Below, in pieces: positions 42,088 through 50,729 of a stretch of 64,000 nt of DNA. The notes below the pieces were generated by a model that saw only the letters and a program-made list of their open reading frames with translations, ran no database searches and was not told the origin of the DNA. This DNA comes from Curvivirga sp965219885 (GTDB lineage Bacteria > Pseudomonadota > Alphaproteobacteria > UBA8366 > Aestuariispiraceae): NCBI RefSeq assembly GCF_965219885.1, contig NZ_CBDCOT010000009.1:2604001-2668000 (forward strand), given 5' to 3'. Within the stretch, counting starts at the first letter, position 1. The number at the start of each line of letters is the position of its first letter. The translations under genes were made by a program, and so were the position numbers.

Positions 42088-43074
42088 TTATTCTGCGTCT
42101 GGGCGTGGATTTGGTTTCGCACCATGCTTCATTGCCATCAGACAAAGATAGTCATGAGCAATAGTTGCGGCATTCAACGCCGTGATTTCTGCATGATCAT
42201 AGGCAGGAGCAACCTCAACAATATCCATCCCGATCCAGTTAATATCTGTAAAACCGCGAACAATACTAAAAGCTTGTGCATTTGTAAGACCACCAGGAAC
42301 AGGAGTGCCCGTACCAGGCGCAAATGCAGGATCAAGGCAATCAATATCAAAGGTCAAATATGCTGGTTGATCGCCGACAATCTCTTTCACACGTTTCACA
42401 ACGGCAGCAGGGCCATGTTCATGAACCCAAGGTGCATGCAGAATATTAAAGCCGACATCATCTGAAATGGTGCGAATACCGATTTGAACAGATTTTGAAG
42501 GGTCAACAATCCCTTCTTTTACTGCGCGTGTGAACATTGTACCGTGATTTAGTGGTTGGTTCGTATCATCCCAAGTGTCAGGATGGGCATCAAAATGTAC
42601 CAAACTGATCGGCTCGCCTATTTTTTCATGATAAGCTTTTAAGATTGGGTAAGTTACAAAATGGTCGCCACCAATACATAAGGTGCTTACATCCTGATCA
42701 ATGATTTCTTTGATATGTTGTTGAATTGCTTCAGGAATCTCATTGGCAAAGCCGTGATCGAAATAACAGTCTCCGTAATCCACAACGCCTAGATGTTCGA
42801 ATGGATCAAAGTTAAAAGGAAAGGCATCTAATTCAGCTAATTGGACAGAAGCTGCACGAACGCCTTGCGGACCAAAACGAGCACCCGGACGAAAAGTTGT
42901 CGCTAAGTCCAAAGGAATACCTGTGACAGCCACATGCGCGCCAGTTAAATCGCGGGTGTATTTACGACGTAAAAAACTAAGTGCACCAGCATAAGTGGCT
43001 TCAAATTCACGTCCCATAATGTCTGTTTGACGAAAAGCCTGATCGCCAATATTTTTATATTCCTCAATGGACAT
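42088..43074 (-). CDS. speB: Agmatinase-type ureohydrolase
   Basis: 328 aa, full length for the arginase/agmatinase family. Mn2+ sites are clear: GGDHFVTYP, HFDAHPDTWDD and FDIDCLDPAFAPGTGTPVPGG. The family hydrolyses guanidino compounds to amine and urea; agmatine is the usual substrate, but guanidinobutyrate or guanidinopropionate hydrolases share these motifs, so the gene symbol is provisional. The ATG is at 43074. Divergent from the nicotinamidase gene. Confidence 0.82.
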   Translation of the reverse strand: MSIEEYKNIGDQAFRQTDIMGREFEATYAGALSFLRRKYTRDLTGAHVAVTGIPLDLATTFRPGARFGPQGVRAASVQLAELDAFPFNFDPFEHLGVVDYGDCYFDHGFANEIPEAIQQHIKEIIDQDVSTLCIGGDHFVTYPILKAYHEKIGEPISLVHFDAHPDTWDDTNQPLNHGTMFTRAVKEGIVDPSKSVQIGIRTISDDVGFNILHAPWVHEHGPAAVVKRVKEIVGDQPAYLTFDIDCLDPAFAPGTGTPVPGGLTNAQAFSIVRGFTDINWIGMDIVEVAPAYDHAEITALNAATIAHDYLCLMAMKHGAKPNPRPDAE

Positions 43075-43169
43075 TTTTCGATCCTTAATGATTGATTTAT
43101 TAAGTTGTTATTGGAATAAAGCACCAACATATTTATCTTATAGCAGTTCGTGAAAAATACTATTGATAA

Positions 43170-43179
43170 TGTGATCACA
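43170..43179. promoter_or_regulatory. Palindrome TGTGATCACA upstream of the nicotinamidase gene
   Basis: A perfect 10-bp palindrome, 48 bp before the nicotinamidase start, in the divergent spacer to speB. It is shorter than a CRP/FNR site and may be chance. Confidence 0.25.
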
Positions 43180-43227
43180 ATCATATCGATTGATTATAGA
43201 TTTTCATATACCACCATTGGAGTAGGA

Positions 43228-43839
43228 ATGATGGACATTCGCCAAACTGATGCGCTTATTGTGATTGATGTGCAAAATGATTTCTGTGCAGGTGGTGCCT
43301 TGGCTGTACCAGATGGAGATGCTGTAGTTCGACCCATTTTGGAGCTACAATCAAAATTTAACACAGTCGTTTATACACAAGATTGGCATCCAAGCGATCA
43401 TTCTTCTTTTGCCAGTCAATATGAAGGCAAAAATCCGTTAGAAACAATCGAGTTACCCTATGGAACGCAGGTTTTATGGCCCGATCATTGTGTCTCAGGT
43501 GGCCATGGTGCGGAATTTCATAAAGATTTGGATGTAAATGCGGCACAAATGATCATTCGTAAAGGATTTAGATCAGCAATCGATTCTTATTCTGCATTTT
43601 TCGAAAATGACCAAGTTACACCAACAGGATTAGAGGGGTATCTTAAAAGCCGTAATATTGATCGCGTCTTCTTATGTGGGCTGGCTACAGATTTTTGTGT
43701 CTATTACTCTGCCATAGACGCAGTTAAATCAGGTTTTCAAGCTGTCCTTATTTCAGACGCATGTAGAGGGATTGATTTAGGTGGATCCCTTTCTGCGGCT
43801 CTTGAAGATATGAAAGCAAAAGGTGTGGAAATCAAGTAA
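43228..43839 (+). CDS. pncA: Nicotinamidase
   Basis: 203 aa from the ATG at 43228 (ATGATG; the second ATG at 43231 has better spacing from GGAGTAGGA). The isochorismatase-fold triad is Asp in IVIDVQNDFC, Lys in IIRKGF and Cys in GLATDFCVYYS. Metal-site residues are in DWHPSDHSSFAS and the WPDHC segment. It hydrolyses nicotinamide to nicotinate in NAD salvage. The same cell has a NAD kinase gene in the window, but they are not linked. Confidence 0.93.
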   Translation: MMDIRQTDALIVIDVQNDFCAGGALAVPDGDAVVRPILELQSKFNTVVYTQDWHPSDHSSFASQYEGKNPLETIELPYGTQVLWPDHCVSGGHGAEFHKDLDVNAAQMIIRKGFRSAIDSYSAFFENDQVTPTGLEGYLKSRNIDRVFLCGLATDFCVYYSAIDAVKSGFQAVLISDACRGIDLGGSLSAALEDMKAKGVEIK

Positions 43840-43844
43840 TTTGT

Positions 43845-43863
43845 GAGAGGGAAAATCCCTCTC
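43845..43863. terminator. Short shared hairpin between pncA and the DUF2336 gene
   Basis: GAGAGGGA (43845-43852) pairs with TCCCTCTC (43856-43863). The T-run is weak (TTAATG) on plus. Confidence 0.5.
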
Positions 43864-44949
43864 TTAATGAATAGGTGGATAAGATTCTCGCCAAGAGTTC
43901 AAAACCTTAACAGCACCTTCGCCGTCCATTTTTTCAAAATAATCCATTGTCTTTTTATATAAAGGATTGCTCGCAAAGATATGTGGATTTGCGTTATTTT
44001 TAAGAAGGCAAAGAATATCACTGAAATCTTGATAACTCACGCCACAAGCACGACAGCAAATTGCTAATGAATTTGGACCTTCATCATATAGGATACGGGT
44101 TACAAAACTATGTCCTAAACCTGAAAAATCAGCGAATAACTCCTCAAATTTGAAAACATCACCGTCACGAAGTGCTACAACCATTCCACGCGCATTTGCG
44201 GTATAATTTGGACTAAAGCGATCCAGGATTTCATCAAGTCCATCATTGAAACTTGTTTCTTCCATCGCATCATTGACAGCTTTTGCAACTGCATCTTCCA
44301 GTTCAATGCTCATATCTTCTTCAGAGAAACGTAATTCAAGATGTTCTTTTAAGGCATCTCCGACAAATCCATACATACGTTTTGCCATGTCTTGGTGGAG
44401 TTCTTTTCGTTTGATAAGAGCTTCTTGATAATTTTCGACATCTTGGGAATCATCGACAAGCTTATCGATAGTTTCTGTATAAATATTGGCAGAATCATTG
44501 TGGAGTAGGGAGGTAATGACCTCTACATTTTGAGTCTCTACCAATGTTTCTGATACATCTTCAGAAATATCGGGGCGGCTACTGACAGCTAACTGATGTT
44601 GTTCTGCTTTTTCCAAAATTAATTGGATAAGATCTTGATCCTCAAGGATTTTACTTTTCAAAATAACAGGGCGTGCAACATCAATTACATCATTTGCAAG
44701 TGCTAATACGAGTTCTTTTGGAACGTCCTGTTGTTCAGCAAGTGACGCGGCTAAATTTTCACGCACTTGTAATTCAACAGCCTGAAGAAGTTGCGCAACA
44801 ATGTCGTAAATTAAATCTTTTTCACGTGCAGACATTTCACGTCCGGACGCAAGGCAGATATTGTTAATTGAGGAAATAAGCATATTGCGGCTTTCCGGAG
44901 TGTCATCCCGCGCAATATCTACCAATTCTGTTAAAGAACTGATATTCAT
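43864..44949 (-). CDS. DUF2336 domain protein
   Basis: 361 aa, all-helical, HEAT-like. Characteristic features are the repeated acidic helices: VRENLAASLAEQQDVPKELVLALANDVIDVARPVI, and a C-terminal stretch containing ICCRACGVSYQDFSDILCLL. DUF2336 is largely confined to alphaproteobacteria and some members sit near c-di-GMP or stress genes. Function is not known. Cytoplasmic by sequence (no signal, no TM). It is transcribed divergently from the VWA gene. Confidence 0.82.
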   Translation of the reverse strand: MNISSLTELVDIARDDTPESRNMLISSINNICLASGREMSAREKDLIYDIVAQLLQAVELQVRENLAASLAEQQDVPKELVLALANDVIDVARPVILKSKILEDQDLIQLILEKAEQHQLAVSSRPDISEDVSETLVETQNVEVITSLLHNDSANIYTETIDKLVDDSQDVENYQEALIKRKELHQDMAKRMYGFVGDALKEHLELRFSEEDMSIELEDAVAKAVNDAMEETSFNDGLDEILDRFSPNYTANARGMVVALRDGDVFKFEELFADFSGLGHSFVTRILYDEGPNSLAICCRACGVSYQDFSDILCLLKNNANPHIFASNPLYKKTMDYFEKMDGEGAVKVLNSWRESYPPIH

Positions 44950-45028
44950 GAAACTTCCCTTTCAAAGTCCATTCTGGCTTTGTTTATGTCCTGCTTCGAT
45001 AAGCTAACATCTGGATCCCACAAACCAG

Positions 45029-45045
45029 TTATGCATTCTGCATAA
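45029..45045. promoter_or_regulatory. Inverted repeat between DUF2336 and VWA genes
   Basis: TTATGCA-TTC-TGCATAA is an exact 17-bp dyad in the divergent intergenic space, about 80 bp from the DUF2336 start and 132 bp from the VWA start. Operator role inferred. Confidence 0.4.
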
Positions 45046-45176
45046 TGTTACCCCTCTGTAATATACATAATAATTCATATTCGCATTTCGTACAAGTTGT
45101 GACTGATGTTGCAATTTGCTAAAAGTTAAAGCTATATCATTTTGTTATACGATTTTGGGCTTTTGGATCACGTTAA

Positions 45177-46352
45177 ATGTTTTTGAATCTGTTTGAAGAC
45201 TTACGCAAGGCAGGGATACCTGTTTCCTTGAAGGAATATCTGATGTTGTTAGAAGCAATGGATAAAAACGTGGCTGATTATAGCGTAAACAATTTTTATT
45301 ACCTAAGTCGTTCGGCTTTAGTGAAGGATGAAAAACACTTGGATCGTTTTGATCAAGTTTTTGCGCATGTCTTTAAAGGACTTGAAGGTGATGAAGGGCT
45401 GAATCCTCAAGAAATCCCAGAAGAATGGCTTAGGAAATTAGCTGAAAAACATTTATCAGAAGAAGATAAAGCCGCGATTGAAGCGCTTGGTGGTTTTGAG
45501 AAGTTAATGGACACGTTGAAAAAACGTTTGGAAGAGCAGCAAAAACGCCATCAGGGAGGTAATAAATGGATTGGTACAGCAGGTACATCCCCGTTCGGGG
45601 CTTATGGATATAACCCTGAAGGTATTCGTATCGGTCAACATGAGTCACGCCATAGACGTGCAGTGAAAGTTTGGGACAAGCGTGAATTTAAAAACTTGGC
45701 GGATGATGTAGAACTTGGAACAAGAAATATCAAAGTCGCATTACGTCGATTACGTCGGTTTGCAAGGCAAGGGGCTGCTACTGAATTAGATTTGGATGAT
45801 ACGATTAGGTCTACAGCTAGTAATGCAGGCATGTTAGATCTAAAAATGGTGCCTGAACGCCACAATTCTGTAAAAGTCCTGCTCTTTTTTGACGTTGGTG
45901 GATCTATGGATGATCATATCAAGGTTTGTGAAGAGTTGTTTTCTGCCGCCAGAAGTGAGTTTAAGCATATGGAGTATTTTTATTTCCATAATTGCTTGTA
46001 TGAGAATGTATGGAAGAATAGTAAAAACCGTTGGCAAGATAAGGTTTCTACTTGGGATGTATTACGTACATATCCAGAAGATTATAAAGTTGTTGTCGTT
46101 GGTGATGCGACAATGAGTCCTTATGAGATTGTTTATCCAGGTGGTAGTGTGGAGCACTGGAATGAGGAAGCTGGGCAAGTATGGCTTCAACGTCTTTTGG
46201 GACGTTTTCCAAATGCGGTTTGGATTAACCCTCAGCCAGAAAAACATTGGGAGTATCATCAGTCTATTCAGATACTCCGAGATTTAATGGAAGATCGTAT
46301 GTATCCCCTTACATTAGGGGGATTAGAATCAGCAATGAAAGAGCTAATGTAA
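45177..46352 (+). CDS. VWA-containing CoxE-like protein
   Basis: 391 aa. The N-terminal helical part (MFLNLFEDLRKAGIPVSLKEY) and the C-terminal von Willebrand A-like domain (about 230-391) match CoxE-like proteins of the VWA_CoxE family. The MIDAS starts FFDVGGSMDDH, so the first metal motif reads DxGGS instead of DxSxS. Such proteins usually work with a MoxR-type AAA ATPase on metal-enzyme or complex assembly, but no such ATPase is next to it. TTAA-rich upstream region; ATG at 45177. The next lipoprotein gene starts in its stop codon (TAATG). Confidence 0.82.
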   Translation: MFLNLFEDLRKAGIPVSLKEYLMLLEAMDKNVADYSVNNFYYLSRSALVKDEKHLDRFDQVFAHVFKGLEGDEGLNPQEIPEEWLRKLAEKHLSEEDKAAIEALGGFEKLMDTLKKRLEEQQKRHQGGNKWIGTAGTSPFGAYGYNPEGIRIGQHESRHRRAVKVWDKREFKNLADDVELGTRNIKVALRRLRRFARQGAATELDLDDTIRSTASNAGMLDLKMVPERHNSVKVLLFFDVGGSMDDHIKVCEELFSAARSEFKHMEYFYFHNCLYENVWKNSKNRWQDKVSTWDVLRTYPEDYKVVVVGDATMSPYEIVYPGGSVEHWNEEAGQVWLQRLLGRFPNAVWINPQPEKHWEYHQSIQILRDLMEDRMYPLTLGGLESAMKELM

Positions 46353-46633
46353 TGAAAAAGTTAATTATTTGCAGTCTGTTGGTAATTGTTACAGCTTGTG
46401 CAAATAGCCCGTCTATAACTGATAATGATAATGTTAAAGCGATACCCAAAGGATATGAAGCTGTGTCTGTATGCCATAGTGGCGAAGCTACAGAAAAGAA
46501 AGAAATAGAGCAATTGGCATTGGCTGAATGCCCAGTGGGATCGGGGAATGTACACCCTTGGGATTTTAATTGGTTTATGAATGATTGCCCTCTAACCAAA
46601 CGCAAGCGTATTACTTTTCTTTGTACGCAATAA
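46352..46633 (+). CDS. Small lipoprotein, unknown
   Basis: 93 aa. It starts MKKLIICSLLVIVTAC, with a lipobox ending VTAC and Cys16 as the acylated residue. The mature part has four more cysteines (VCHSGE, AECPVG, DCPLTK and FLCTQ), perhaps in two disulfides. It overlaps the VWA stop by one base, so it is translationally coupled. No family recognised. Confidence 0.7.
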   Translation: MKKLIICSLLVIVTACANSPSITDNDNVKAIPKGYEAVSVCHSGEATEKKEIEQLALAECPVGSGNVHPWDFNWFMNDCPLTKRKRITFLCTQ

Positions 46634-46650
46634 ACTGGTTTAATAAATAA

Positions 46651-46680
46651 AAAAGCCCGAAGTTTCCTTCGGGCTTTTTT
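46651..46680. terminator. Terminator between the lipoprotein gene and icd
   Basis: AAAAGCCCGAAG (46651-46662) pairs with CTTCGGGCTTTT (46667-46678) around TTTC, with T-runs both ways. Confidence 0.92.
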
Positions 46681-46698
46681 ACTTAATTATCTAATTGA

Positions 46699-47925
46699 TT
46701 ACCAATTAGCATCCATAGATTTTTTCAAATTCTCATCGATCTTATCTAAGAACTGGTTGGTTGTTAGCCATTCTTGATTTGCACCAACTAATAATGCCAA
46801 GTCTTTGGTCATAAAACCTTTTTCAACTGTATCCACGCATACTTTTTCAAGCATTTCAGCAAAACGTTGTACATCAGGTGTGTTATCGAACTTACCACGA
46901 TATTTCAAACCGCGTGTCCAAGCGAAGATAGACGCGATTGGGTTTGTGGATGTTTCTTTGCCTTCTTGATGCTGACGATAATGACGTGTCACGGTACCAT
47001 GTGCCGCTTCGGCTTCTACGGTTTTACCATCAGGAGTCATTAGAACAGAAGTCATAAGACCAAGGGAACCAAAACCTTGAGCAACAGTATCAGACTGCAC
47101 ATCACCGTCATAGTTCTTACATGCCCAAACGTAATCACCATGGGATTTCAAGTTAAAGGCAACCATATCGTCAATCAAACGATGCTCATACCACAGGTCT
47201 TTGGATTTGAATGTATCTTCAAATTCTGCTTCATACACTTCTTGGAAGAGGTCTTTAAAGCGACCGTCATATGCTTTCAAAATTGTGTTCTTTGTAGATA
47301 GGTAAACAGGAACGTTACGTGCCAAACCATAATTCATACAAGCACGTGCGAAACCACGGATGGAGTCATCTAGATTGTACATCGCCATCGCGATACCAGG
47401 TCCATCAAAGTTAAAGACTTGGTGACGGATTGTCTCACCTTCTGGATCAGTAGGGGAAAATGTGATGGACAATAGGCCTTCACCCGGTACTTTAAAGTCG
47501 GTCGCACGGTATTGGTCACCGAAAGCGTGACGTGCAACAACGATTGGCTTTGTCCAACCAGGAACCAAACGTGGAACATTGCCACAGATGATTGGTTCAC
47601 GGAAAACGGTACCGCCCAAGATGTTTCGGATTGTACCATTTGGGCTACGCCACATTTGTTTTAAGCCGAATTCTTCTACGCGCGCTTCGTCAGGTGTGAT
47701 TGTCGCACATTTTACACCTACGCCATGCTCTTTGATTGCATTTGCGGAATCAATTGTAATTTGGTCATCTGTTTCATCACGTTTTTGGATGCCCAAATCA
47801 TAATATTTAAGGTCAACATCAAGATATGGAAGAATCAATTTGTCTTTAATGAATTCCCAAATGATGCGTGTCATTTCATCGCCATCAAGTTCGACGATCG
47901 GATTTTGTACCTTAATCTTAGACAT
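46699..47925 (-). CDS. icd: NADP-dependent isocitrate dehydrogenase
   Basis: 408 aa, the length and sequence type of the eukaryote-like bacterial IDH subfamily. Motifs: NPIVELDGDEMTRIIWEFIK at the start, ATITPDEARVEEF, MWRSPNGTIRNILGGTVFREPI, YDGDVQSDTVAQGFGSLG and AAHGTVTRHYR. It makes 2-oxoglutarate and NADPH in the TCA cycle. It is monocistronic and convergent with the lipoprotein gene. Confidence 0.96.
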   Translation of the reverse strand: MSKIKVQNPIVELDGDEMTRIIWEFIKDKLILPYLDVDLKYYDLGIQKRDETDDQITIDSANAIKEHGVGVKCATITPDEARVEEFGLKQMWRSPNGTIRNILGGTVFREPIICGNVPRLVPGWTKPIVVARHAFGDQYRATDFKVPGEGLLSITFSPTDPEGETIRHQVFNFDGPGIAMAMYNLDDSIRGFARACMNYGLARNVPVYLSTKNTILKAYDGRFKDLFQEVYEAEFEDTFKSKDLWYEHRLIDDMVAFNLKSHGDYVWACKNYDGDVQSDTVAQGFGSLGLMTSVLMTPDGKTVEAEAAHGTVTRHYRQHQEGKETSTNPIASIFAWTRGLKYRGKFDNTPDVQRFAEMLEKVCVDTVEKGFMTKDLALLVGANQEWLTTNQFLDKIDENLKKSMDANW

Positions 47926-48121
47926 GGTAGGAACCGCTCCTTATTCAAAGTGAGGATTTATATCGTAGAAGAAGAGATGTTAAAAAGCTCTTCAATTTTT
48001 CTGCACCATACAGTGACATTCCAAAAGGTGCAAATGCTGCAAAGCAAAAAAACGTAAAAAGTTATGATTTAGCGACAGAAAATTAGGGATTTATACACTC
48101 AAGGATGTCGATAAGAAAAAA

Positions 48122-48155
48122 GCCTTACCGATATGTAGGGTGCGATCGGTAAGGC
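48122..48155 (-). terminator. Terminator of the cysG-cysI operon
   Basis: GCCTTACCGAT (48122-48132) pairs with ATCGGTAAGGC (48145-48155), followed on the minus strand by TTTTTTC. A second hairpin, ATCTTTGTC (48169-48177) with GACAAAGAT (48190-48198), lies just upstream in the same spacer, between the stop of the operon and this stem. Confidence 0.85.
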
Positions 48156-48212
48156 CTCAGTCTTTATGATCTTTGTCTCAAGGGGGAAGGACAAAGATTC
48201 TGATTATATCGT

Positions 48213-48716
48213 TTAAGCAGCGGCAGCTTGTCTCTTATGGCGCAAACGGTAGGCTGCTGTACCCTTATTCAAAGCAGGTTGATAGAATGTATCAAACTCT
48301 TCAATTGCAGCTTTCCATTCCGCTTCTGTTGCACGGTCAGCATCCACTGAATCAACACCGCTACGGACAAGATATAAGTATTGATCACGGATAATGTGGC
48401 CAACAGCACGAATTTCACCTGTGAAAGCGAAACGTTCACGTACCAATCGTGCTTGTGAGAAACCTCGACCATCGGCAAAGCTTGGAAAATGAACAGTGAC
48501 TAATGCAACTTGGTCCAATTTTCCTTCCAAACTATCAACTTCATCATCAACAGTTAGGGCAACGCCAACAATTGAATTGCTGTCTTTAATGGCTTCATAG
48601 TTATCATGGAACTCTTGTAAGCTTAACAATGTGTTTGGCTGACCTTCAAAACTTTGACCTTCAGCAAGCGAGTTCCATTCATTTTCAATTTCGGTACCGT
48701 TCTTAATGAGTGGCAT
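48213..48716 (-). CDS. DUF934 protein of the sulfite-reductase operon
   Basis: 167 aa. DUF934 proteins are found with cysI/cysH in proteobacteria and their role is not clear; a link to sulfite reductase or electron transfer has been suggested by context. The central segment VALVTVHFPSFADGRGFSQARLVRERFAFTGEIRAVGHIIRDQYLYLVRSG is typical. Its start overlaps the end of cysI by 14 bp with an AGGAG within the cysI end, so translation is coupled. The C-terminus is a basic Ala-rich tail. Confidence 0.85.
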   Translation of the reverse strand: MPLIKNGTEIENEWNSLAEGQSFEGQPNTLLSLQEFHDNYEAIKDSNSIVGVALTVDDEVDSLEGKLDQVALVTVHFPSFADGRGFSQARLVRERFAFTGEIRAVGHIIRDQYLYLVRSGVDSVDADRATEAEWKAAIEEFDTFYQPALNKGTAAYRLRHKRQAAAA

Positions 48717-50361
48717 AGAGGGTCTCCTTGAATGGGGTTACACCCACACGGTTAAAAGTTTGCAGGAATGTTTCATCTTCACCCTGACGGATATCCAAAT
48801 ATGTATTTACGATTGTTTCAACTGCATCAACAATTTCGTCATATGAGAAAGCCGCACCAACGCGAGTTCCAATTGCTGCATTTTCATCAGCGCTACCACC
48901 CAAAGTGATTTGATAGTTCTCAACACCTTTACGATCCACACCTAAGATGCCGATATGTCCGACATGGTGATGACCACATGCATTGATACATCCAGAAATC
49001 TTTAATTTTAGATCACCAATATTATGTTGCTGTTGAATGTCCTCAAAACGCTTTGAAATCAATTGTGCAACTGGAATTGCACGGGCATTCGCTAAGGCAC
49101 AATAATCTAAGCCCGGGCAAGCAATCATATCCGAAATCAAGCCAATATTACCTGTTGCAAGATCTGCTTGTGCCAGGTTTTTCCATAGCACATAGAGGTC
49201 TTCGGTTTTGACATGTGGTAATACAAGGTTTTGTTCGTGAGTAGCACGAATTTCACCAAAGCCATATTTCTCAGAAAGATCTGCAACAACATCCATTTGA
49301 TCTGCTGTAATATCACCTGGTGCTTCGCCGATATTCTTCAAAGAAATATCAACAATTGCATAACCAGCTTTACGATGACCTTTCACATTGCGAGATACCC
49401 ATTGAGCAAATTCACGATCTTCGAATTTATGAACTTCGTAACTACGATCATCCAAGTTGGCCTCTGGTAGGGCAGGCCCTTGGAAATAATCTGTGATACG
49501 ATCAATTTCTTCCTGTGGCATTTCTAATGCGGAATCTTTGATTTGCGCCCATTCTTGCTCAACGCGATCACGAATCTCATCAATGCCACGTTCATGTACC
49601 AAGATTTTGATACGTGCTTTATATTTATTGTCGCGACGCCCATAAAGGTTATACACACGCAATGTTGCTTCCAAATAGGATAGCAAATCTTTCTCAGCAA
49701 CAAATTCACGTAATGGTTTCGTAATCATTGGTGTACGGCCTTGACCACCACCAACAAGAACTTCAAATCCCAATTCGCCAGCTTCATTGCGCTTAGCAAG
49801 TAACCCAATATCATGGAACTTAATGGCAGCACGATCATGTGCAGAAGCAGTTACCGCGATCTTGAACTTACGAGGCAGGAATGTGAATTCAGGATGAAGG
49901 CTAGACCATTGACGAATAATTTCGCAATAAATCCGTGGATCAACAGCTTCACCTGCAATAGCACCTGCATATGGGTCAGATGTCGTATTACGAATACAGT
50001 TACCACTTGTTTGAATTGCATGCATTTCAACTGATGCCAATTCATCAAGAATCTCTGGCACATCTTTCAAGTTTGGCCAGTTATATTGAATGTTTTGACG
50101 TGTTGTGAAGTGGCCATACCCTTTATCATAGTGACGAGCAATATGCGCTAATTTACGCATTTGGTTTGCATCAAAACTACCATAAGGAATAGCAACACGT
50201 AGCATATAGGCATGTAGTTGCAGATATAGACCATTCATCAAACGCAATGGTTTGAATTCATCTTCTGTTAATTCGCCTGCAAGGCGACGTTCTACCTGAT
50301 CACGAAACTGGCTTACGCGCTGCGTAACAAACCGGCTATCGAATTCGTCATAACGATACAT
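48703..50361 (-). CDS. cysI: Ferredoxin-type nitrite/sulfite reductase (siroheme)
   Basis: 552 aa. The siroheme and [4Fe-4S] ligands lie in IACPGLDYCALANARA and ISGCINACGHHHVGHIGILG (CxxxxxC...CxxxC arrangement). NTTSDPYAG and GGGQGRTPMI are typical of the domain. It reduces sulfite to sulfide for cysteine synthesis. Some family members reduce nitrite; the neighbours (siroheme synthase, DUF2849, DUF934, all typical of assimilatory sulfite reductase clusters) favour sulfite. Electron donor not visible. Confidence 0.9.
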   Translation of the reverse strand: MYRYDEFDSRFVTQRVSQFRDQVERRLAGELTEDEFKPLRLMNGLYLQLHAYMLRVAIPYGSFDANQMRKLAHIARHYDKGYGHFTTRQNIQYNWPNLKDVPEILDELASVEMHAIQTSGNCIRNTTSDPYAGAIAGEAVDPRIYCEIIRQWSSLHPEFTFLPRKFKIAVTASAHDRAAIKFHDIGLLAKRNEAGELGFEVLVGGGQGRTPMITKPLREFVAEKDLLSYLEATLRVYNLYGRRDNKYKARIKILVHERGIDEIRDRVEQEWAQIKDSALEMPQEEIDRITDYFQGPALPEANLDDRSYEVHKFEDREFAQWVSRNVKGHRKAGYAIVDISLKNIGEAPGDITADQMDVVADLSEKYGFGEIRATHEQNLVLPHVKTEDLYVLWKNLAQADLATGNIGLISDMIACPGLDYCALANARAIPVAQLISKRFEDIQQQHNIGDLKLKISGCINACGHHHVGHIGILGVDRKGVENYQITLGGSADENAAIGTRVGAAFSYDEIVDAVETIVNTYLDIRQGEDETFLQTFNRVGVTPFKETLYATH

Positions 50362-50385
50362 TTTATTATCTTTCCTATAAATCGC

Positions 50386-50712
50386 TTAATAGGTGGCAAT
50401 ATTTTCAGCAATAGCAGGGATTTCTGCTTGTTTGCCAAATTGCGGATGGATTGTCGGGCCTTTGGCACGAATACGTTCTTTTACATGTGTCGGGATTGCA
50501 AAATCACCTTCTAAGGACACAGGCACTGTATGTGGATCAACAACTTTGTTATTAGCCAAAGCTGATTGACCTTCTTCTGTGATTGCAGCGAGTTCCTCTT
50601 CACTTTTTGCAATGCGGGCATCGGCAATATTACCGCTCCATTCATTATCAGCGGTAAGATAAACAACGCCACCTTCAATCAAGTGGTTAGCTGTTAAGAT
50701 ATGCGCAGACAT
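50386..50712 (-). CDS. DUF2849 protein
   Basis: 108 aa small protein, typical of the alphaproteobacterial cysG-cysI interval. It starts MSAHILTANHLIEGGVVYLTAD and ends in a helical basic tail. The function is unknown, but the context links it to sulfite reduction. The gene has a good AGGAG site and sits 24 bp before cysI. Confidence 0.85.
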   Translation of the reverse strand: MSAHILTANHLIEGGVVYLTADNEWSGNIADARIAKSEEELAAITEEGQSALANNKVVDPHTVPVSLEGDFAIPTHVKERIRAKGPTIHPQFGKQAEIPAIAENIATY

Positions 50713-50729
50713 TTTATTAATACTCCTGA

